A DNA stretch of 64,000 nt from Halomicrococcus gelatinilyticus (GCA_024227995.1 CP100465.1:2604001-2668000); one strand, 5' to 3'; positions 1-8,265 are shown, counted from the first letter of the stretch. Made by a program: numbers and translations. Notes: generated by a model from the sequence alone, not told the origin.

Positions 1-359
1 CGGATCCAGCACAGCGGTCCGGTTTCAGGGCGAGACGTTGTCCGACGTCTCGTCCGGACGGTCTCTGTCGGCTTCCGAGCAAACCGCTACCGATCTTCTA
101 ACAGTAGACCCGTTCGGCTGGACGCGAATCCCGGTGGAACCACTCCGCCGTTCGGCCATCGAACGCAAGCAATGGTACTGCGTTCGGGCTGGGATCGGCC
201 CGGTGAGCTCCTGCGATTACGCCCCTCGAAAAGACGGGCGCTGCAGGATCGTGAACCGCGACGAGACGGTCGCCTCGCTCCGCTCGGCGCTGCGACTCGT
301 CGCGTTCAAATCCTTCGCGGACGTGATTTGCTCGTCACGTCCGTTCCTCGCAAAATCAT
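1..359. other. Non-coding stretch downstream of tRNA-Arg
   Basis: I see no convincing gene here. An open frame on the plus strand (38-427) runs straight through the tRNA gene and lacks haloarchaeal codon and amino-acid character, so I do not call it. The stretch holds a short dyad (GAGACGT at 32-38, ACGTCTC at 45-51) and, at 236-262, a partial direct repeat of the tRNA 3' end that is listed separately. It may be residual DNA of a former tRNA-integrated element; that is inference. Confidence 0.5.
236..262 (-). repeat. Partial direct repeat of the tRNA-Arg 3' end (att-like)
   Basis: The 27 bases at 236-262 match 360-386, the last 27 bases of the tRNA-Arg gene read on the minus strand. The first 14 positions (GGGCGCTGCAGGAT) are identical, and 22 of 27 match without gaps. 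The copy lies 97 bp beyond the tRNA 3' end and in the same orientation. A truncated tRNA 3' end in direct orientation downstream of the intact gene is the usual footprint of tRNA-targeting integrases. No integrase gene is visible, so this would be a decayed site. Confidence 0.55.
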
Positions 360-433
360 GGGCGCTGCAGGATTTGAACCCGCGACAGCTTGGTCCGAAG
401 CCAAGTACTCTGTCCAGACTGAGCTAAGCGCCC
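360..433 (-). tRNA. tRNA-Arg (anticodon TCG)
   Basis: The minus strand folds as a complete 74-base tRNA. The acceptor stem is GGGCGCT/AGCGCCC, the D arm is GCTC/GAGT, the anticodon arm is CTTGG/CCAAG with loop CTTCGGA, giving anticodon TCG, and the T arm is GCGGG/CCTGC with loop TTCAAAT. The 3' CCA is not encoded. It reads CGA and probably CGG arginine codons. A TATA-like box lies about 29 bases upstream of the 5' end. No intron is needed to make the fold. It is transcribed away from the divergent ubiA gene. Confidence 0.95.
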
Positions 434-457
434 TCGCTACAACGTACTTCGCGGGCC

Positions 458-466
458 GTTTTAAAC
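458..466 (-). promoter_or_regulatory. TATA box of tRNA-Arg
   Basis: GTTTTAAAC, read here as GTTTAAAAC on the minus strand, is the only A/T run in this G+C-rich stretch. It is centred about 29 bases upstream of the tRNA 5' end at 433, which is the normal archaeal TATA spacing. A separate TATA (TTTATA, 504-509) serves the divergent ubiA gene. Confidence 0.7.
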
Positions 467-533
467 ACCATGATTTCTCCCGGGACGCGACACATCCAGT
501 TCATTTATACGGAGTCCCCCGAGAACCGGGGAT

Positions 534-1385
534 ATGAACGACGGACGCGTCACGGGGCTGTGGGAACTCACGCGGCCCGGGAACGCGTTCGCGGCCGGCG
601 TGCTCACCTTCATCGGCGCGTTCGTCGCCGGCATCGGCGACGCCACCGTGGCCGACCCGGTGGTCAACGTCGCGGCCGCCATCGTCGCGACGTGGTTCGC
701 GACCGCCGCCGGGAACGCCATCAACGACTACTTCGACCGCGAGATCGACGCCATCAACGACCCGGACCGGCCGATCCCGCGCGGTGCCGTGTCGCCGCGA
801 GGTGCGCTCTTGTTCAGTGCGGCGCTGTTCGCCGGGGCGATGGCGGCGACGCTGACCCTGCCGCCGCTGGCTATCGCGATCGCCGCCGTCAACCTCCTCG
901 CGCTGATCGCGTACACGGAGTGGTTCAAGGGTCTCCCGGGAGTGGGTAACGCCGTCGTCGCCTGCCTCGGCGGGAGCACGTTCCTGTTCGGCGGCGCGGC
1001 GGTCGGCAGCGTCGCGGAGTCGGGCGTCCTGTTCGCGCTGGCGGCGCTGTCGACGCTCACCCGCGAGATCATCAAGGACGTCGAGGACATGGAGGGCGAC
1101 CGCGAGGAAGGGCTGAACACGCTGCCGCTCGCCGTCGGGGCGCGCCCGGCGCTCGTCGCGGGTGCGGTCCTGCTCGTCGCGGCCGTGCTGGCCAGTCCGT
1201 TGCCGTACCTCTGGACGACGTTCGGCGTGGCGTACCTCGCGGCGGTGGCGCCCGCCGACGCGGTGATGCTGTACGCGGCCTACGAGAGCTTCGACGACCC
1301 GTCGGCGGGTCAGTCCCACCTGAAGTACGGGATGTTCCTCGCGGCGGTCGCGTTCGTCGTCGGTCGCGCGGTGACGCTGCTATGA
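534..1385 (+). CDS. ubiA: Digeranylgeranylglyceryl phosphate synthase (UbiA family)
   Basis: This is a 283-residue membrane prenyltransferase. It is predicted to add the second geranylgeranyl chain to geranylgeranylglyceryl phosphate, an early committed step of archaeal ether-lipid synthesis. The two Asp-rich motifs of the UbiA family are present: NAINDYFDREID near residues 62-73 and DVEDMEGDREEG near 182-193. The rest alternates hydrophobic helices (about eight or nine) with short loops. TTTATA at 504-509 lies about 27 bases before the ATG, so the mRNA is probably leaderless. Members acting on other acceptors, such as heme O or quinones, share these motifs, but the length, the lead sequence ELTRPGN and the archaeal context favour the lipid enzyme. 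Confidence 0.85.
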   Translation: MNDGRVTGLWELTRPGNAFAAGVLTFIGAFVAGIGDATVADPVVNVAAAIVATWFATAAGNAINDYFDREIDAINDPDRPIPRGAVSPRGALLFSAALFAGAMAATLTLPPLAIAIAAVNLLALIAYTEWFKGLPGVGNAVVACLGGSTFLFGGAAVGSVAESGVLFALAALSTLTREIIKDVEDMEGDREEGLNTLPLAVGARPALVAGAVLLVAAVLASPLPYLWTTFGVAYLAAVAPADAVMLYAAYESFDDPSAGQSHLKYGMFLAAVAFVVGRAVTLL

Positions 1386-1515
1386 TTCGGCGACCTCACA
1401 CAATCAAAAAGAATATAAGCTGAACGACGTATTTTTATCACAGATGACACGGGCGAGACCCGCGGTCGAACGTGACCGCGGACTCTCGCTCGCCACCTTC
1501 CTGTGAGGAATGGCA

Positions 1516-2154
1516 ATGTATGAACTCGGCACCGCGTTTTCGGGTTCGGAGGTCGACCCGGGGACGAACCTGCTCGTCGCGGGCCCGCCAATGACCGGCA
1601 AGCGCGACGTCGCCTTCGACGTCCTCGCGCACGGCCGTCGCCAGGGCGACGGTTCGGTCGTCGTCACGACCAAGGACAACGGCGAGGACGTCCTTTCCGA
1701 GTTCGACGACCGGGCCGACGGACCGGTCTCGGCCGTCGGCGTCGTCGACTGCGTCTCCAAGCAGCAGGGGATGAACCCGCGGGACCGCGACCACGTCACC
1801 TACGCCTCCTCGCCGGTGGACATGACCGGCATCGGTATCCAGCTCTCGGAGTTCCTCGAGTCGTTCTACGAGCAGGACGTTCGCAGGAACCGCGTCCTCT
1901 TCGACTCGCTGTCGACGCTGCTGATGTACTCCGACCTCCAGACTGTGTTCCGGTTCCTCCACGTGTTCACCGGGCGCGTCCAGAGCGCGGACGCCCTGGG
2001 CCTGTACGTCATCGACTCGACGGCCCACGACGACCAGACGATGAGCACGCTCCGCCAGCTGTTCGACGGCGAGGTCGCGGTCCGGGAGACCGACGACGGG
2101 TCCGAGCTCCGACTGAAGGGGGTCGACGGGTCGACCGACTGGCAGCCGATCTGA
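1516..2154 (+). CDS. RAD55/KaiC-like RecA-superfamily ATPase
   Basis: This roughly 212-residue cytoplasmic protein has a Walker A motif near its N terminus (AGPPMTGKRD, about residues 22-31). A Walker B-like strand (RVLFDSLSTLL) lies around residues 125-135, in the layout of the single-domain KaiC/RAD55 proteins common in haloarchaea. A GAGG at 1505-1508 stands seven bases before the ATG at 1516. Likely TATA elements at about 1404-1417 and 1430-1438 imply a real leader, so I chose this start over the in-frame ATG at 1510. Its role is unknown; relatives are often called HTR-like or circadian-clock-like regulators. No kinase or DNA-binding domain is attached. Confidence 0.75.
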   Translation: MYELGTAFSGSEVDPGTNLLVAGPPMTGKRDVAFDVLAHGRRQGDGSVVVTTKDNGEDVLSEFDDRADGPVSAVGVVDCVSKQQGMNPRDRDHVTYASSPVDMTGIGIQLSEFLESFYEQDVRRNRVLFDSLSTLLMYSDLQTVFRFLHVFTGRVQSADALGLYVIDSTAHDDQTMSTLRQLFDGEVAVRETDDGSELRLKGVDGSTDWQPI

Positions 2155-2221
2155 CTCGCGACGGGCAGCACGGCCTGCGACAGGCAGCACGCTTTTGCTC
2201 GCACGCGGCCTGCGTTCGACC

Positions 2222-2632
2222 ATGCCAGTGGAGAGCGACGCCGAACTCCGGGCGATACTCGGTCTCGACACCGTCGCGGTCGTCGGCTGTTCGTCGACGC
2301 CGGGGAAGGACGCCCACGAGGTTCCCAGGTACCTGCTCCGGAACGGATACGACGTCGTGCCCGTGAACCCCAACGCCGACGCCGTCTTCGACCGGCCGGC
2401 GTACGACTCGCTCGCCGACGTCGACGAGTCGGTCGACATCGTGGACGTGTTCCGTCCGAGCGACGAGGTGGCCGGCATCGTCGACGTGGCCGTCGAGCGC
2501 GACGACGTCGAGGTCGTCTGGACGCAACTGGGCATCCGCGACGACGACGCCGCGGCGCGGGCCGAGGCCGCCGGGAAACGGGTCGTCCAGGACCGCTGTA
2601 TCAAGGTCGAACACGGCCGCCTGGTGGACTGA
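2222..2632 (+). CDS. CoA-binding domain protein (YccU-like)
   Basis: This 136-residue protein is a single Rossmann-like CoA-binding domain. The N-terminal strand-turn VAVVGCSSTPGKDAHEVP (about residues 17-34) and the GYDVVPVNPNADAVF segment are the family's signature, and VVEHGRLVD-like residues close the fold after the conserved 'VQDRCIKVEH'. It resembles the CoA-binding half of succinyl-CoA synthetase alpha without catalytic parts, and no reaction can be assigned. A T-run (CTTTTGC) about 27 bases upstream of the ATG suggests a leaderless mRNA, and this start discards an unsupported nine-codon extension. Confidence 0.85.
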   Translation: MPVESDAELRAILGLDTVAVVGCSSTPGKDAHEVPRYLLRNGYDVVPVNPNADAVFDRPAYDSLADVDESVDIVDVFRPSDEVAGIVDVAVERDDVEVVWTQLGIRDDDAAARAEAAGKRVVQDRCIKVEHGRLVD

Positions 2633-2661
2633 CGCAGACCGAGCGGCTCGCTCACCCGTTA

Positions 2662-2746
2662 TCGTTGCTGGCTGTCGCCGTCGTTGCTGACTCTCGCCGT
2701 CGTTGCTGACTCTCGCCGTCGTTACTGGCTATCGCCGTCGTTGCCG
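2662..2746. repeat. 19-bp tandem repeat at the 3' end of the DHH gene
   Basis: Four full copies and a partial fifth of a 19-bp unit (TCGTTGCTGACTCTCGCCG with a few substitutions) start at 2662, 2681, 2700, 2719 and 2738. The two middle copies are identical. The copy at 2719 carries an A where the others have G, which on the minus strand turns CAA into the TAA stop of the DHH-domain gene. The array therefore spans the gene's last codons and its downstream flank. Confidence 0.9.
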
Positions 2747-4212
2747 GCCAGTTCGATGTCGAACGACGCGATGCTGTCGGAGTCGGGCGCGTACTCGTCG
2801 CCCTCCGGTCGCGAGCGCATCGTCTCGAAGAAGCGTTCGGTGACGAGGTCGCCGACGATGTCGCTCAGCGACTCCTCGGCCTCCTCCTCGACCTCGCCGA
2901 GCAGTCCGAGCGGAATCTGTGCCCCGGCCATGTCGGCATGCCCGCCCGCGCTGCCGATGCGACCGAACGCGGCCCGCACCGTCTCCCCGAGGTCCACGTC
3001 GGTGCCACGAGCGCGCGCGGAGACGTAGACGGTGCTGTCGATGAAGCCGAACACGAGCGTCGTGGTGACGTCCTCCATGTCGAGCAGCCGGTCAGCGGCC
3101 TGCGCCAGCGCGTCGCGGTCGGAGAGCGCGCCGACGCAACTGGCGAGCACGGTCCGGTCGAGTCGTCGGTTCCGGATGGCGCGGGCGATGGTCTCGAGCG
3201 TGTCCGGACTGATGGAGGGGTCCTCGACGCGGTCGAGGACCTCGGTGTCGGCGTGAGGGAGGATGAACGCGGCGGCCTCGAAGTCCGACACCGACACCTC
3301 GCGACTGAAGTCCTTCGTGTCCACGCGGATGCCGTACAGCAGTCCGGTCGCCACGGACTCGGACGGTTCGATGCCGAGGTGTTCGAAGTGGTCGGCCATG
3401 AGCGTGCTCGTCGCGCCGACGGCGCTGCGGAGGTCGATGAACTCCGCTTCGACCGGGAGCTTCGGCGGGTGGTGGTCGACGACGATGTCGACGGGCGTGT
3501 CCTCGGGAAGCTGGTCGTTGACGCCCGGCACGGAGTGGTCGACCAGGGCGAGACCGTCGAACTCCGAGAGGTCGGCGTCCGGTTCGAGGTTGCGGAGTTC
3601 GAGGTCGAGCAGATTGACGAACGCCCGGTTCTCCTGGTGGGAGATGTCGCCGTAGTAGCAGACCTCGGCCTCCGTGCCGACGGCGTCGGCGATGCGCTGG
3701 AGCGCGATGCCGCTGGCGATGGCGTCCGGGTCGGGGTTGTCGTGCGTGAAGATGCCGAGCTTCCCGTCGATGCGACGCAGGACGCGCTGGAGCTGGCGGG
3801 TCCGGAGCGCGGATTCGCTGTCGGTCGTCTCCACCAACTGGTCGGCGACCGCCTCGCCCGGCGCGACCACGTCGTCCGCCACGTCGGCGAAGGAGGTCCG
3901 GTGGGCGCTGGACGCGTGCTCGCCGACGTAGGTCACGAGGTAGGAGTCGGGGTGGACCAGGCGCAGCGCACGCGCCGCTGCGAGGTTGTCGTCGGGGTCG
4001 TCGCCGCCGACGAACGCCACGTCGGGCGAGAGGTTCTCGAGGAGGTCCGTGTCCGTCGGGTCCCCCTTCCGCGCCGAGACGTTCTCGGCGCGCAGGGTCT
4101 CCACCCGACTGTCGTTGTCGTCGACGACGACCAGCCGTCCCGGTCGCTCGACGAGCGTCTCCACGATGGCGTGCCCGACCGAGCCACAGCCGAGCACGAG
4201 CCGCGAAACCAT
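2722..4212 (-). CDS. TrkA-N / DHH phosphoesterase fusion protein
   Basis: This 496-residue protein has an N-terminal NAD-binding TrkA-N (RCK) domain (residues 1 to about 130; LVLGCGSVGHAIVETL, then VVVDDN). It is followed by a DHH phosphoesterase domain with the metal-binding motifs THDNPDPDAIASG, ALVDHS and VVDHHPP, and a C-terminal DHHA1 domain with GRIGSAGGHADMAG. DHH/DHHA1 enzymes cleave small phosphoesters such as oligoribonucleotides or cyclic dinucleotides; an RCK-linked version suggests ligand-gated activity in the cytoplasm. The substrate is unknown. TTTTAGG lies 28 bases upstream of the ATG. The C terminus (NDGDSQ) lies inside a 19-bp tandem repeat. Confidence 0.85.
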   Translation of the reverse strand: MVSRLVLGCGSVGHAIVETLVERPGRLVVVDDNDSRVETLRAENVSARKGDPTDTDLLENLSPDVAFVGGDDPDDNLAAARALRLVHPDSYLVTYVGEHASSAHRTSFADVADDVVAPGEAVADQLVETTDSESALRTRQLQRVLRRIDGKLGIFTHDNPDPDAIASGIALQRIADAVGTEAEVCYYGDISHQENRAFVNLLDLELRNLEPDADLSEFDGLALVDHSVPGVNDQLPEDTPVDIVVDHHPPKLPVEAEFIDLRSAVGATSTLMADHFEHLGIEPSESVATGLLYGIRVDTKDFSREVSVSDFEAAAFILPHADTEVLDRVEDPSISPDTLETIARAIRNRRLDRTVLASCVGALSDRDALAQAADRLLDMEDVTTTLVFGFIDSTVYVSARARGTDVDLGETVRAAFGRIGSAGGHADMAGAQIPLGLLGEVEEEAEESLSDIVGDLVTERFFETMRSRPEGDEYAPDSDSIASFDIELAGNDGDSQ

Positions 4213-4356
4213 TCTACCCGGGTTTGCCGGTGGGCCCCCTAAAACCTACCGGGTGCGTCCGTACGGGGGTCACCGGGCGGATTCCGCCGTCCGCATCCGG
4301 CTCGTCCCGAACCGCATTCCAGCAATATTAAGGTCCGTTCCCGTTCCCGTTTCGGT

Positions 4357-5340
4357 ATGAAGGCGACCGCGAAGGCCCACCCCATCCAGGGACTCGTCAA
4401 GTACCACGGGATGCGCGACCACGAGAAGCGCTACCCCTATCACGACAGCATCAGCGTCTGCACCGCCCCGAGCCACACGAAGACGACCGTCGAGTTCGAC
4501 GCCAGCCTCGACGGCGACGTCTACGTCGTGGACGGCGAGGAGCTGTCCGGCCACGGCGCCGACCGCGTCGCGAACGTCGTCTCCCGCGTCCGGGAGCTCG
4601 CGGACGCCGACCACGCCGCCGACCCCGTTCGACTGGAGAGCGAGAACAGCTTCCCCTCGAACGTCGGACTCGGCTCGTCGTCGTCCGGCTTCGCCGCCGC
4701 GGCGATGGCGCTCGTCGCGGCTGCCGACCTCGACCTCTCGCTGCCGGAGATCTCGACCGTCGCGCGCCGGGGGTCGTCGTCCGCTGCTCGCGCCGTGACC
4801 GGCGGGTTCTCCGACCTGCACATGGGGCTGAACGACCACGACTGCCGCTCCGAGCGCATCGAGTCGTCCCTGGAGGACGACGTCCGCATCGTCGCCGGCC
4901 TGGTCCCGGCCTACAAGGAGACCGAGCAGGCCCACCGCGAGGCGGCGGACAGCCACATGTTCGACGCCCGGATGGCGCACGTCCAGGACCAGCTCGTCGA
5001 GATGCGCGACGCGCTCCGCGAGGGGGACTTCGACCGCACCTTCGAGACTGCCGAGCACGACTCGCTGTCGCTGGCGGCGACGACGATGACCGGGCCGGCG
5101 GGCTGGGTGTACTGGCAGCCGGACACGCTGGAAGTGTTCAACGCGGTCCGCCGTCTCCGCAACGAGGAGGACGTTCCGGTCTACTTCTCGACGGACACCG
5201 GCGCGAGCGTCTACGTCAACACGACCGCGGAGTACGTCGACCGCGTCGAGAACGTCGTCGCCGACTGCGGCGTCGAGACGATGGCCTGGGAGGTCGGCGG
5301 TCCTGCAGAGGTGCTGCCGGAAAGCGAAGCGCTGTTCTAG
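4357..5340 (+). CDS. mvaD: Phosphomevalonate decarboxylase (MvaD family)
   Basis: This 327-residue GHMP-superfamily protein has the decarboxylase N terminus (AKAHPIQGLVKYHGMRD), the ATP-binding loop PSNVGLGSSSSGFAAAA (about residues 103-119) and the downstream RRGSSSAARAVTGGF segment. In haloarchaea this family decarboxylates phosphomevalonate to isopentenyl phosphate in the alternative mevalonate pathway, feeding isoprenoid lipids (compare the nearby ubiA). I infer the phosphomevalonate substrate from known haloarchaeal enzymes. AATATTA at 4324-4330 is a TATA box about 29 bases upstream. The TAG stop directly abuts the stop of the convergent ArsA/Get3 gene with no base between. Confidence 0.88.
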   Translation: MKATAKAHPIQGLVKYHGMRDHEKRYPYHDSISVCTAPSHTKTTVEFDASLDGDVYVVDGEELSGHGADRVANVVSRVRELADADHAADPVRLESENSFPSNVGLGSSSSGFAAAAMALVAAADLDLSLPEISTVARRGSSSAARAVTGGFSDLHMGLNDHDCRSERIESSLEDDVRIVAGLVPAYKETEQAHREAADSHMFDARMAHVQDQLVEMRDALREGDFDRTFETAEHDSLSLAATTMTGPAGWVYWQPDTLEVFNAVRRLRNEEDVPVYFSTDTGASVYVNTTAEYVDRVENVVADCGVETMAWEVGGPAEVLPESEALF

Positions 5341-6393
5341 CTACTCGAGACACGCCGCGACGACGCGCAGCATCGTCTCGCCGCGCACCTCGTCGGCGAA
5401 CAGCGGGACGCGCTTGATGTCGTGGCCGCGGAACACGTCCTGTGCCTCGTGCAACGCCGACTGCTGGACCTCCCAGCGCTGCTGGCAGAACTCGCAGGTG
5501 TCCAGGTTGGGCGTGACGAACTGGTCGGTGTCGACCGCCGGCGTCACGTCCGCGAGGTCCTCCATCACCTTGTTGACGACGACGGTGCCGACGGGGATGT
5601 CGAACTCCGTGAGCTGGGTGAGCAGGCGCTGGGACTCGAAGACGCTCATCTCCTCGGGGACCATGACGACCCGGAAGTCGGTCTTGCCGGGGTCGCGGAG
5701 GGTCGCGCGCAGGCGCTCGATGCGCTCGCGGAGCACGTCGAGGTCGTCGACGCCCTCCTCGTCGTCGCCGCGCTCGCCGAACATCCCGGAGATGCCGTCC
5801 ATCAGCCCCTGGAACCGCTGGCGGAGCGCCGCGATGCGTCCGACCATCGTGTCCATTATCTCGGGGAGTTCGAGTAACCGCAGCGTGTGTCCGGTCGGTG
5901 CGGTGTCGACGACGACGCGGTCGAAGCGGTCGTCGTCCAGGAACTCGACGAGTTTCTGCATCGCCGCGGCCTCGTCCGCGCCGGGCATCGCCCCGCCGAG
6001 CAGGGAGTTCATCGGCCCGTCGTCCTCGTCGCCGAACAGGCCGCCGAAGTTGCCGAGGGGGTTCTCGCCGCCCTCGCCGAACACGCCAGCGCCCTCCTCC
6101 AGTGCAGCTTCGGGGTCGATCTCGGCCGCGTAGAGCGGGACGTCCTCGCGGATGCGCGTCGCCTCCGCCGGCACGTCGGTCTCGAAGGTGTCCGACAGGG
6201 AGTGGGCGGGGTCGGTGGAGACGACCAGCGTCGCCGTGCCGTCGCGGGCGCTCGCCAGCCCCGTCGCCGCCGCCATCGTCGTCTTGCCCACGCCTCCTTT
6301 GCCGCCGTAGAGGACGTACTCCGGTGCGTCGACGCCCGTCGGAACGGCCTCGTCGTCGATGCTCTCGACAGCCTCCACGTCCAGTTCGGCCAT
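5341..6393 (-). CDS. ArsA/Get3-family ATPase
   Basis: This 350-residue P-loop ATPase has the deviant Walker A GGKGGVGKTTMAAATG (residues 29-44), switch I STDPAHSLSDTF, switch II DTAPTGHTLRLL and the C-terminal zinc pair CEFC that links Get3 dimers. Archaeal Get3 proteins bind hydrophobic tail-anchor segments in the cytosol and deliver them to the membrane. A methionine-containing loop (GLMDGISGMFGERGDD) sits where Get3 has its substrate helices. There is no duplicated ATPase half and no arsenite operon nearby, so a targeting factor fits better than an arsenite pump. Confidence 0.82.
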   Translation of the reverse strand: MAELDVEAVESIDDEAVPTGVDAPEYVLYGGKGGVGKTTMAAATGLASARDGTATLVVSTDPAHSLSDTFETDVPAEATRIREDVPLYAAEIDPEAALEEGAGVFGEGGENPLGNFGGLFGDEDDGPMNSLLGGAMPGADEAAAMQKLVEFLDDDRFDRVVVDTAPTGHTLRLLELPEIMDTMVGRIAALRQRFQGLMDGISGMFGERGDDEEGVDDLDVLRERIERLRATLRDPGKTDFRVVMVPEEMSVFESQRLLTQLTEFDIPVGTVVVNKVMEDLADVTPAVDTDQFVTPNLDTCEFCQQRWEVQQSALHEAQDVFRGHDIKRVPLFADEVRGETMLRVVAACLE

Positions 6394-6490
6394 GCCCGTG
6401 GGTTTCGGGGCGGGACTTGTGTACCCGTCGGTCCCGAACCGCCGATGCCGGACGCTGGCGACGGTCCCGGACGCGGACGCGGCGACTGAG

Positions 6491-6517
6491 CGGGTGTGCA
6501 GGCGCTCTGCACACCCG
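6491..6517. promoter_or_regulatory. 11-bp perfect inverted repeat upstream of the DUF3179 promoter
   Basis: CGGGTGTGCAG (6491-6501) and CTGCACACCCG (6507-6517) are perfect inverted arms separated by five bases. The palindrome sits just upstream of the TTATG box (6526-6530) that would drive the leaderless DUF3179 gene starting at 6555. The position suits an activator or repressor operator. A hairpin terminator is less likely because both flanking genes read away from it. Confidence 0.5.
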
Positions 6518-6554
6518 GGCGACCGTTATGCGCGCCGGCGGTCTACCGTGGTCC

Positions 6555-7679
6555 ATGCGAGTATCACGGCGCGCGTTCCTGGCGGCCGCGACTGCCGGCG
6601 GCGTGACGGCGCTGTCGGGGTGTCTCGGCGCTGTCACCGGCGGCGGCCAGGGCACGACCGCGACGACTGCGGACGCCACGGCTACCACCGCAACGTCGAC
6701 GGCATCGAACGCGTCGGGAGCGGGACCGCCGCTCGCGGACGCTCGACTGACGGTCCAGTACCCCGTCGAGAAGCTCCGGTCGGAGGTCGTCTCCGGCGGC
6801 CCGCCGAAGGACGGCATCCCCGCCATCGACGAGCCGTCGTTCACGACCGCGACGGCGGCGAACGACCGCCTCGACGACGCGGACGTGGTGTTCGGGTTCG
6901 CGGGCGACAGCGACGTGAAGGCCTACCCCCAGAACGTGCTCGTCTGGCACGAGGTCTGCAACGACGCGCTCGACGGGACGCCGGTCAGCGTCACCTACTG
7001 TCCGCTGACCGGGACGGCGATGGGGTTCGAGCGCGGGGGGACGACGTTCGGCGTCTCGGGCGACCTGCTCAACGACAACCTGATCATGTACGACCGCGCG
7101 ACGGACACCCGCTGGCCGCAGATGCTCGGGACGGCCCTCACGGGCGACCTCGCCGGGAACTCGCTCCGGGAGTTCCGCCTCGTCTGGGCGACGTGGGGCC
7201 GCTGGCGCGACGCCCACCCCGACACCCGCGTCCTCTCGACGGACACCGGCTCCGTCCGCGACTACGACGAGGACCCCTACGGCTCCTACGACCCGCTCGA
7301 TGGCTACTACGCGGGTGGAACGCCGCTGTTTCCGCCGCTCCGGACCGACGACCGGTTCAGAACCAAGGAGACCGTCGTCGGCACGCGCTCGCCCGAGGAT
7401 GCGGCGGCCTTCCGCGAGTCGTCCCTCCGGAAACAGACGCTCCTCGACGGCGACCTCGCCGGCACCCCGCTCCTGGCCGCCTTCGACGCGGGCCTCGACG
7501 CGGCGTCCGTCTACCGCAACCCCGAGGAGCGGTCGTTCGAGGTCCGCGACGGCGAGATAGTCGGTCCGGACGGGAACGCCCACCAGCCGGCCGACCTGCC
7601 GCTCCCACGCCAGTACGCCTTCGACGCGATGTGGTTCGCGTGGGCGGGCTACTACCCCGAGACGAGCGTCCATGACTGA
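6555..7679 (+). CDS. DUF3179 Tat lipoprotein
   Basis: This 374-residue secreted protein has a twin-arginine signal (SRRAFLAAATAGG) and a lipobox ending in LSGC at Cys23, so it should be exported folded and lipid-anchored outside the cell. A Thr/Ala-rich linker (about residues 35-55) precedes the DUF3179 domain, recognised by VWHEVCNDALDGTPVSVTYC followed by PLTGTAMGF. Two conserved cysteines lie in that stretch. The family's function is not known. A TTATG box about 27 bases upstream and an 11-bp inverted repeat precede it. The stop overlaps the next gene by eight bases, so the two are probably co-transcribed and translationally coupled. Confidence 0.85.
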   Translation: MRVSRRAFLAAATAGGVTALSGCLGAVTGGGQGTTATTADATATTATSTASNASGAGPPLADARLTVQYPVEKLRSEVVSGGPPKDGIPAIDEPSFTTATAANDRLDDADVVFGFAGDSDVKAYPQNVLVWHEVCNDALDGTPVSVTYCPLTGTAMGFERGGTTFGVSGDLLNDNLIMYDRATDTRWPQMLGTALTGDLAGNSLREFRLVWATWGRWRDAHPDTRVLSTDTGSVRDYDEDPYGSYDPLDGYYAGGTPLFPPLRTDDRFRTKETVVGTRSPEDAAAFRESSLRKQTLLDGDLAGTPLLAAFDAGLDAASVYRNPEERSFEVRDGEIVGPDGNAHQPADLPLPRQYAFDAMWFAWAGYYPETSVHD

Positions 7680-8265
7680 GACTGTACGGCGCGGTCGCGT
7701 CGGCCGCACGGTCGCGCAGACCGGATTCGCGATTCGGGCTGCCCTCACGCGGTGGGACGGCCGACTGGTGTTCGTCGGCGTGACGCTCGGCTACCTCCTC
7801 GCCTACCTCGCCGCCGTCGGTCACCTGAACCCCGGCGACGGCGAGGTCGGGTGGCTCGTCGTCGACGACCCGCTCGCGCGGGCCCTCCAGCCGACGGGCG
7901 CGCTCTCGTGGGAACCGGTCGCGCGCGTCGAGGCCGAGGTCGTGACCCTGCTCGTCTCGCCGCTGGACGCCCTGCTCGGCCTCGGCCTGGCGACGCTGGT
8001 GGGTCTGAACCTCGCCGTCACGTACCTCGCGTGGCGCCAGCCGGCGGCGTGCGGGCTGGCGCGCTCGTCCACGGGCGTGCTGGCCGCGGTCCCGGCGCTG
8101 CTCTCCGGCGCGGCCTGCTGCGGTCCCGTCCTGCTCGTCGTCCTGGGCGTCCAGGCGTCGGGCGTCCTGCTGACCGCGTTCTCGGCTCTCGTCCCGGTCG
8201 CGGCGGTCCTGCTCGTCGCGAGCCTGCTCTGGGTCGGCCGGCAGGTCGACCCGTCGGCGGCGTAG
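7672..8265 (+). CDS. Membrane protein with a Cys-Cys motif, coupled to the DUF3179 gene
   Basis: This 197-residue integral membrane protein has about four or five hydrophobic segments (near residues 33-52, 88-110, 132-152 and 155-178). The third begins with the motif SGAACCGPVLL. Paired cysteines just before a membrane helix recall metal- or thiol-handling membrane proteins, but I do not recognise a named family. Its start overlaps the end of the DUF3179 lipoprotein gene, which suggests the two products work together at the membrane. The reading frame continues for 53 sense codons after its TAG stop (see the following entry). Confidence 0.7.
   Translation: MTETVRRGRVGRTVAQTGFAIRAALTRWDGRLVFVGVTLGYLLAYLAAVGHLNPGDGEVGWLVVDDPLARALQPTGALSWEPVARVEAEVVTLLVSPLDALLGLGLATLVGLNLAVTYLAWRQPAACGLARSSTGVLAAVPALLSGAACCGPVLLVVLGVQASGVLLTAFSALVPVAAVLLVASLLWVGRQVDPSAA

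Noticed and set aside
38-427. Open frame across the left end and the tRNA-Arg gene
   Set aside because: It runs through a well-folded tRNA on the other strand and has no haloarchaeal protein character.
2938-4242. Plus-strand open frame of 434 codons opposite the TrkA-N/DHH gene
   Set aside because: Shadow frame. The minus strand encodes intact TrkA-N, DHH and DHHA1 motifs.
5320-5360. Possible frameshift joining mvaD and the ArsA/Get3 gene
   Set aside because: They are on opposite strands and each ends with its own stop; they simply abut tail to tail.
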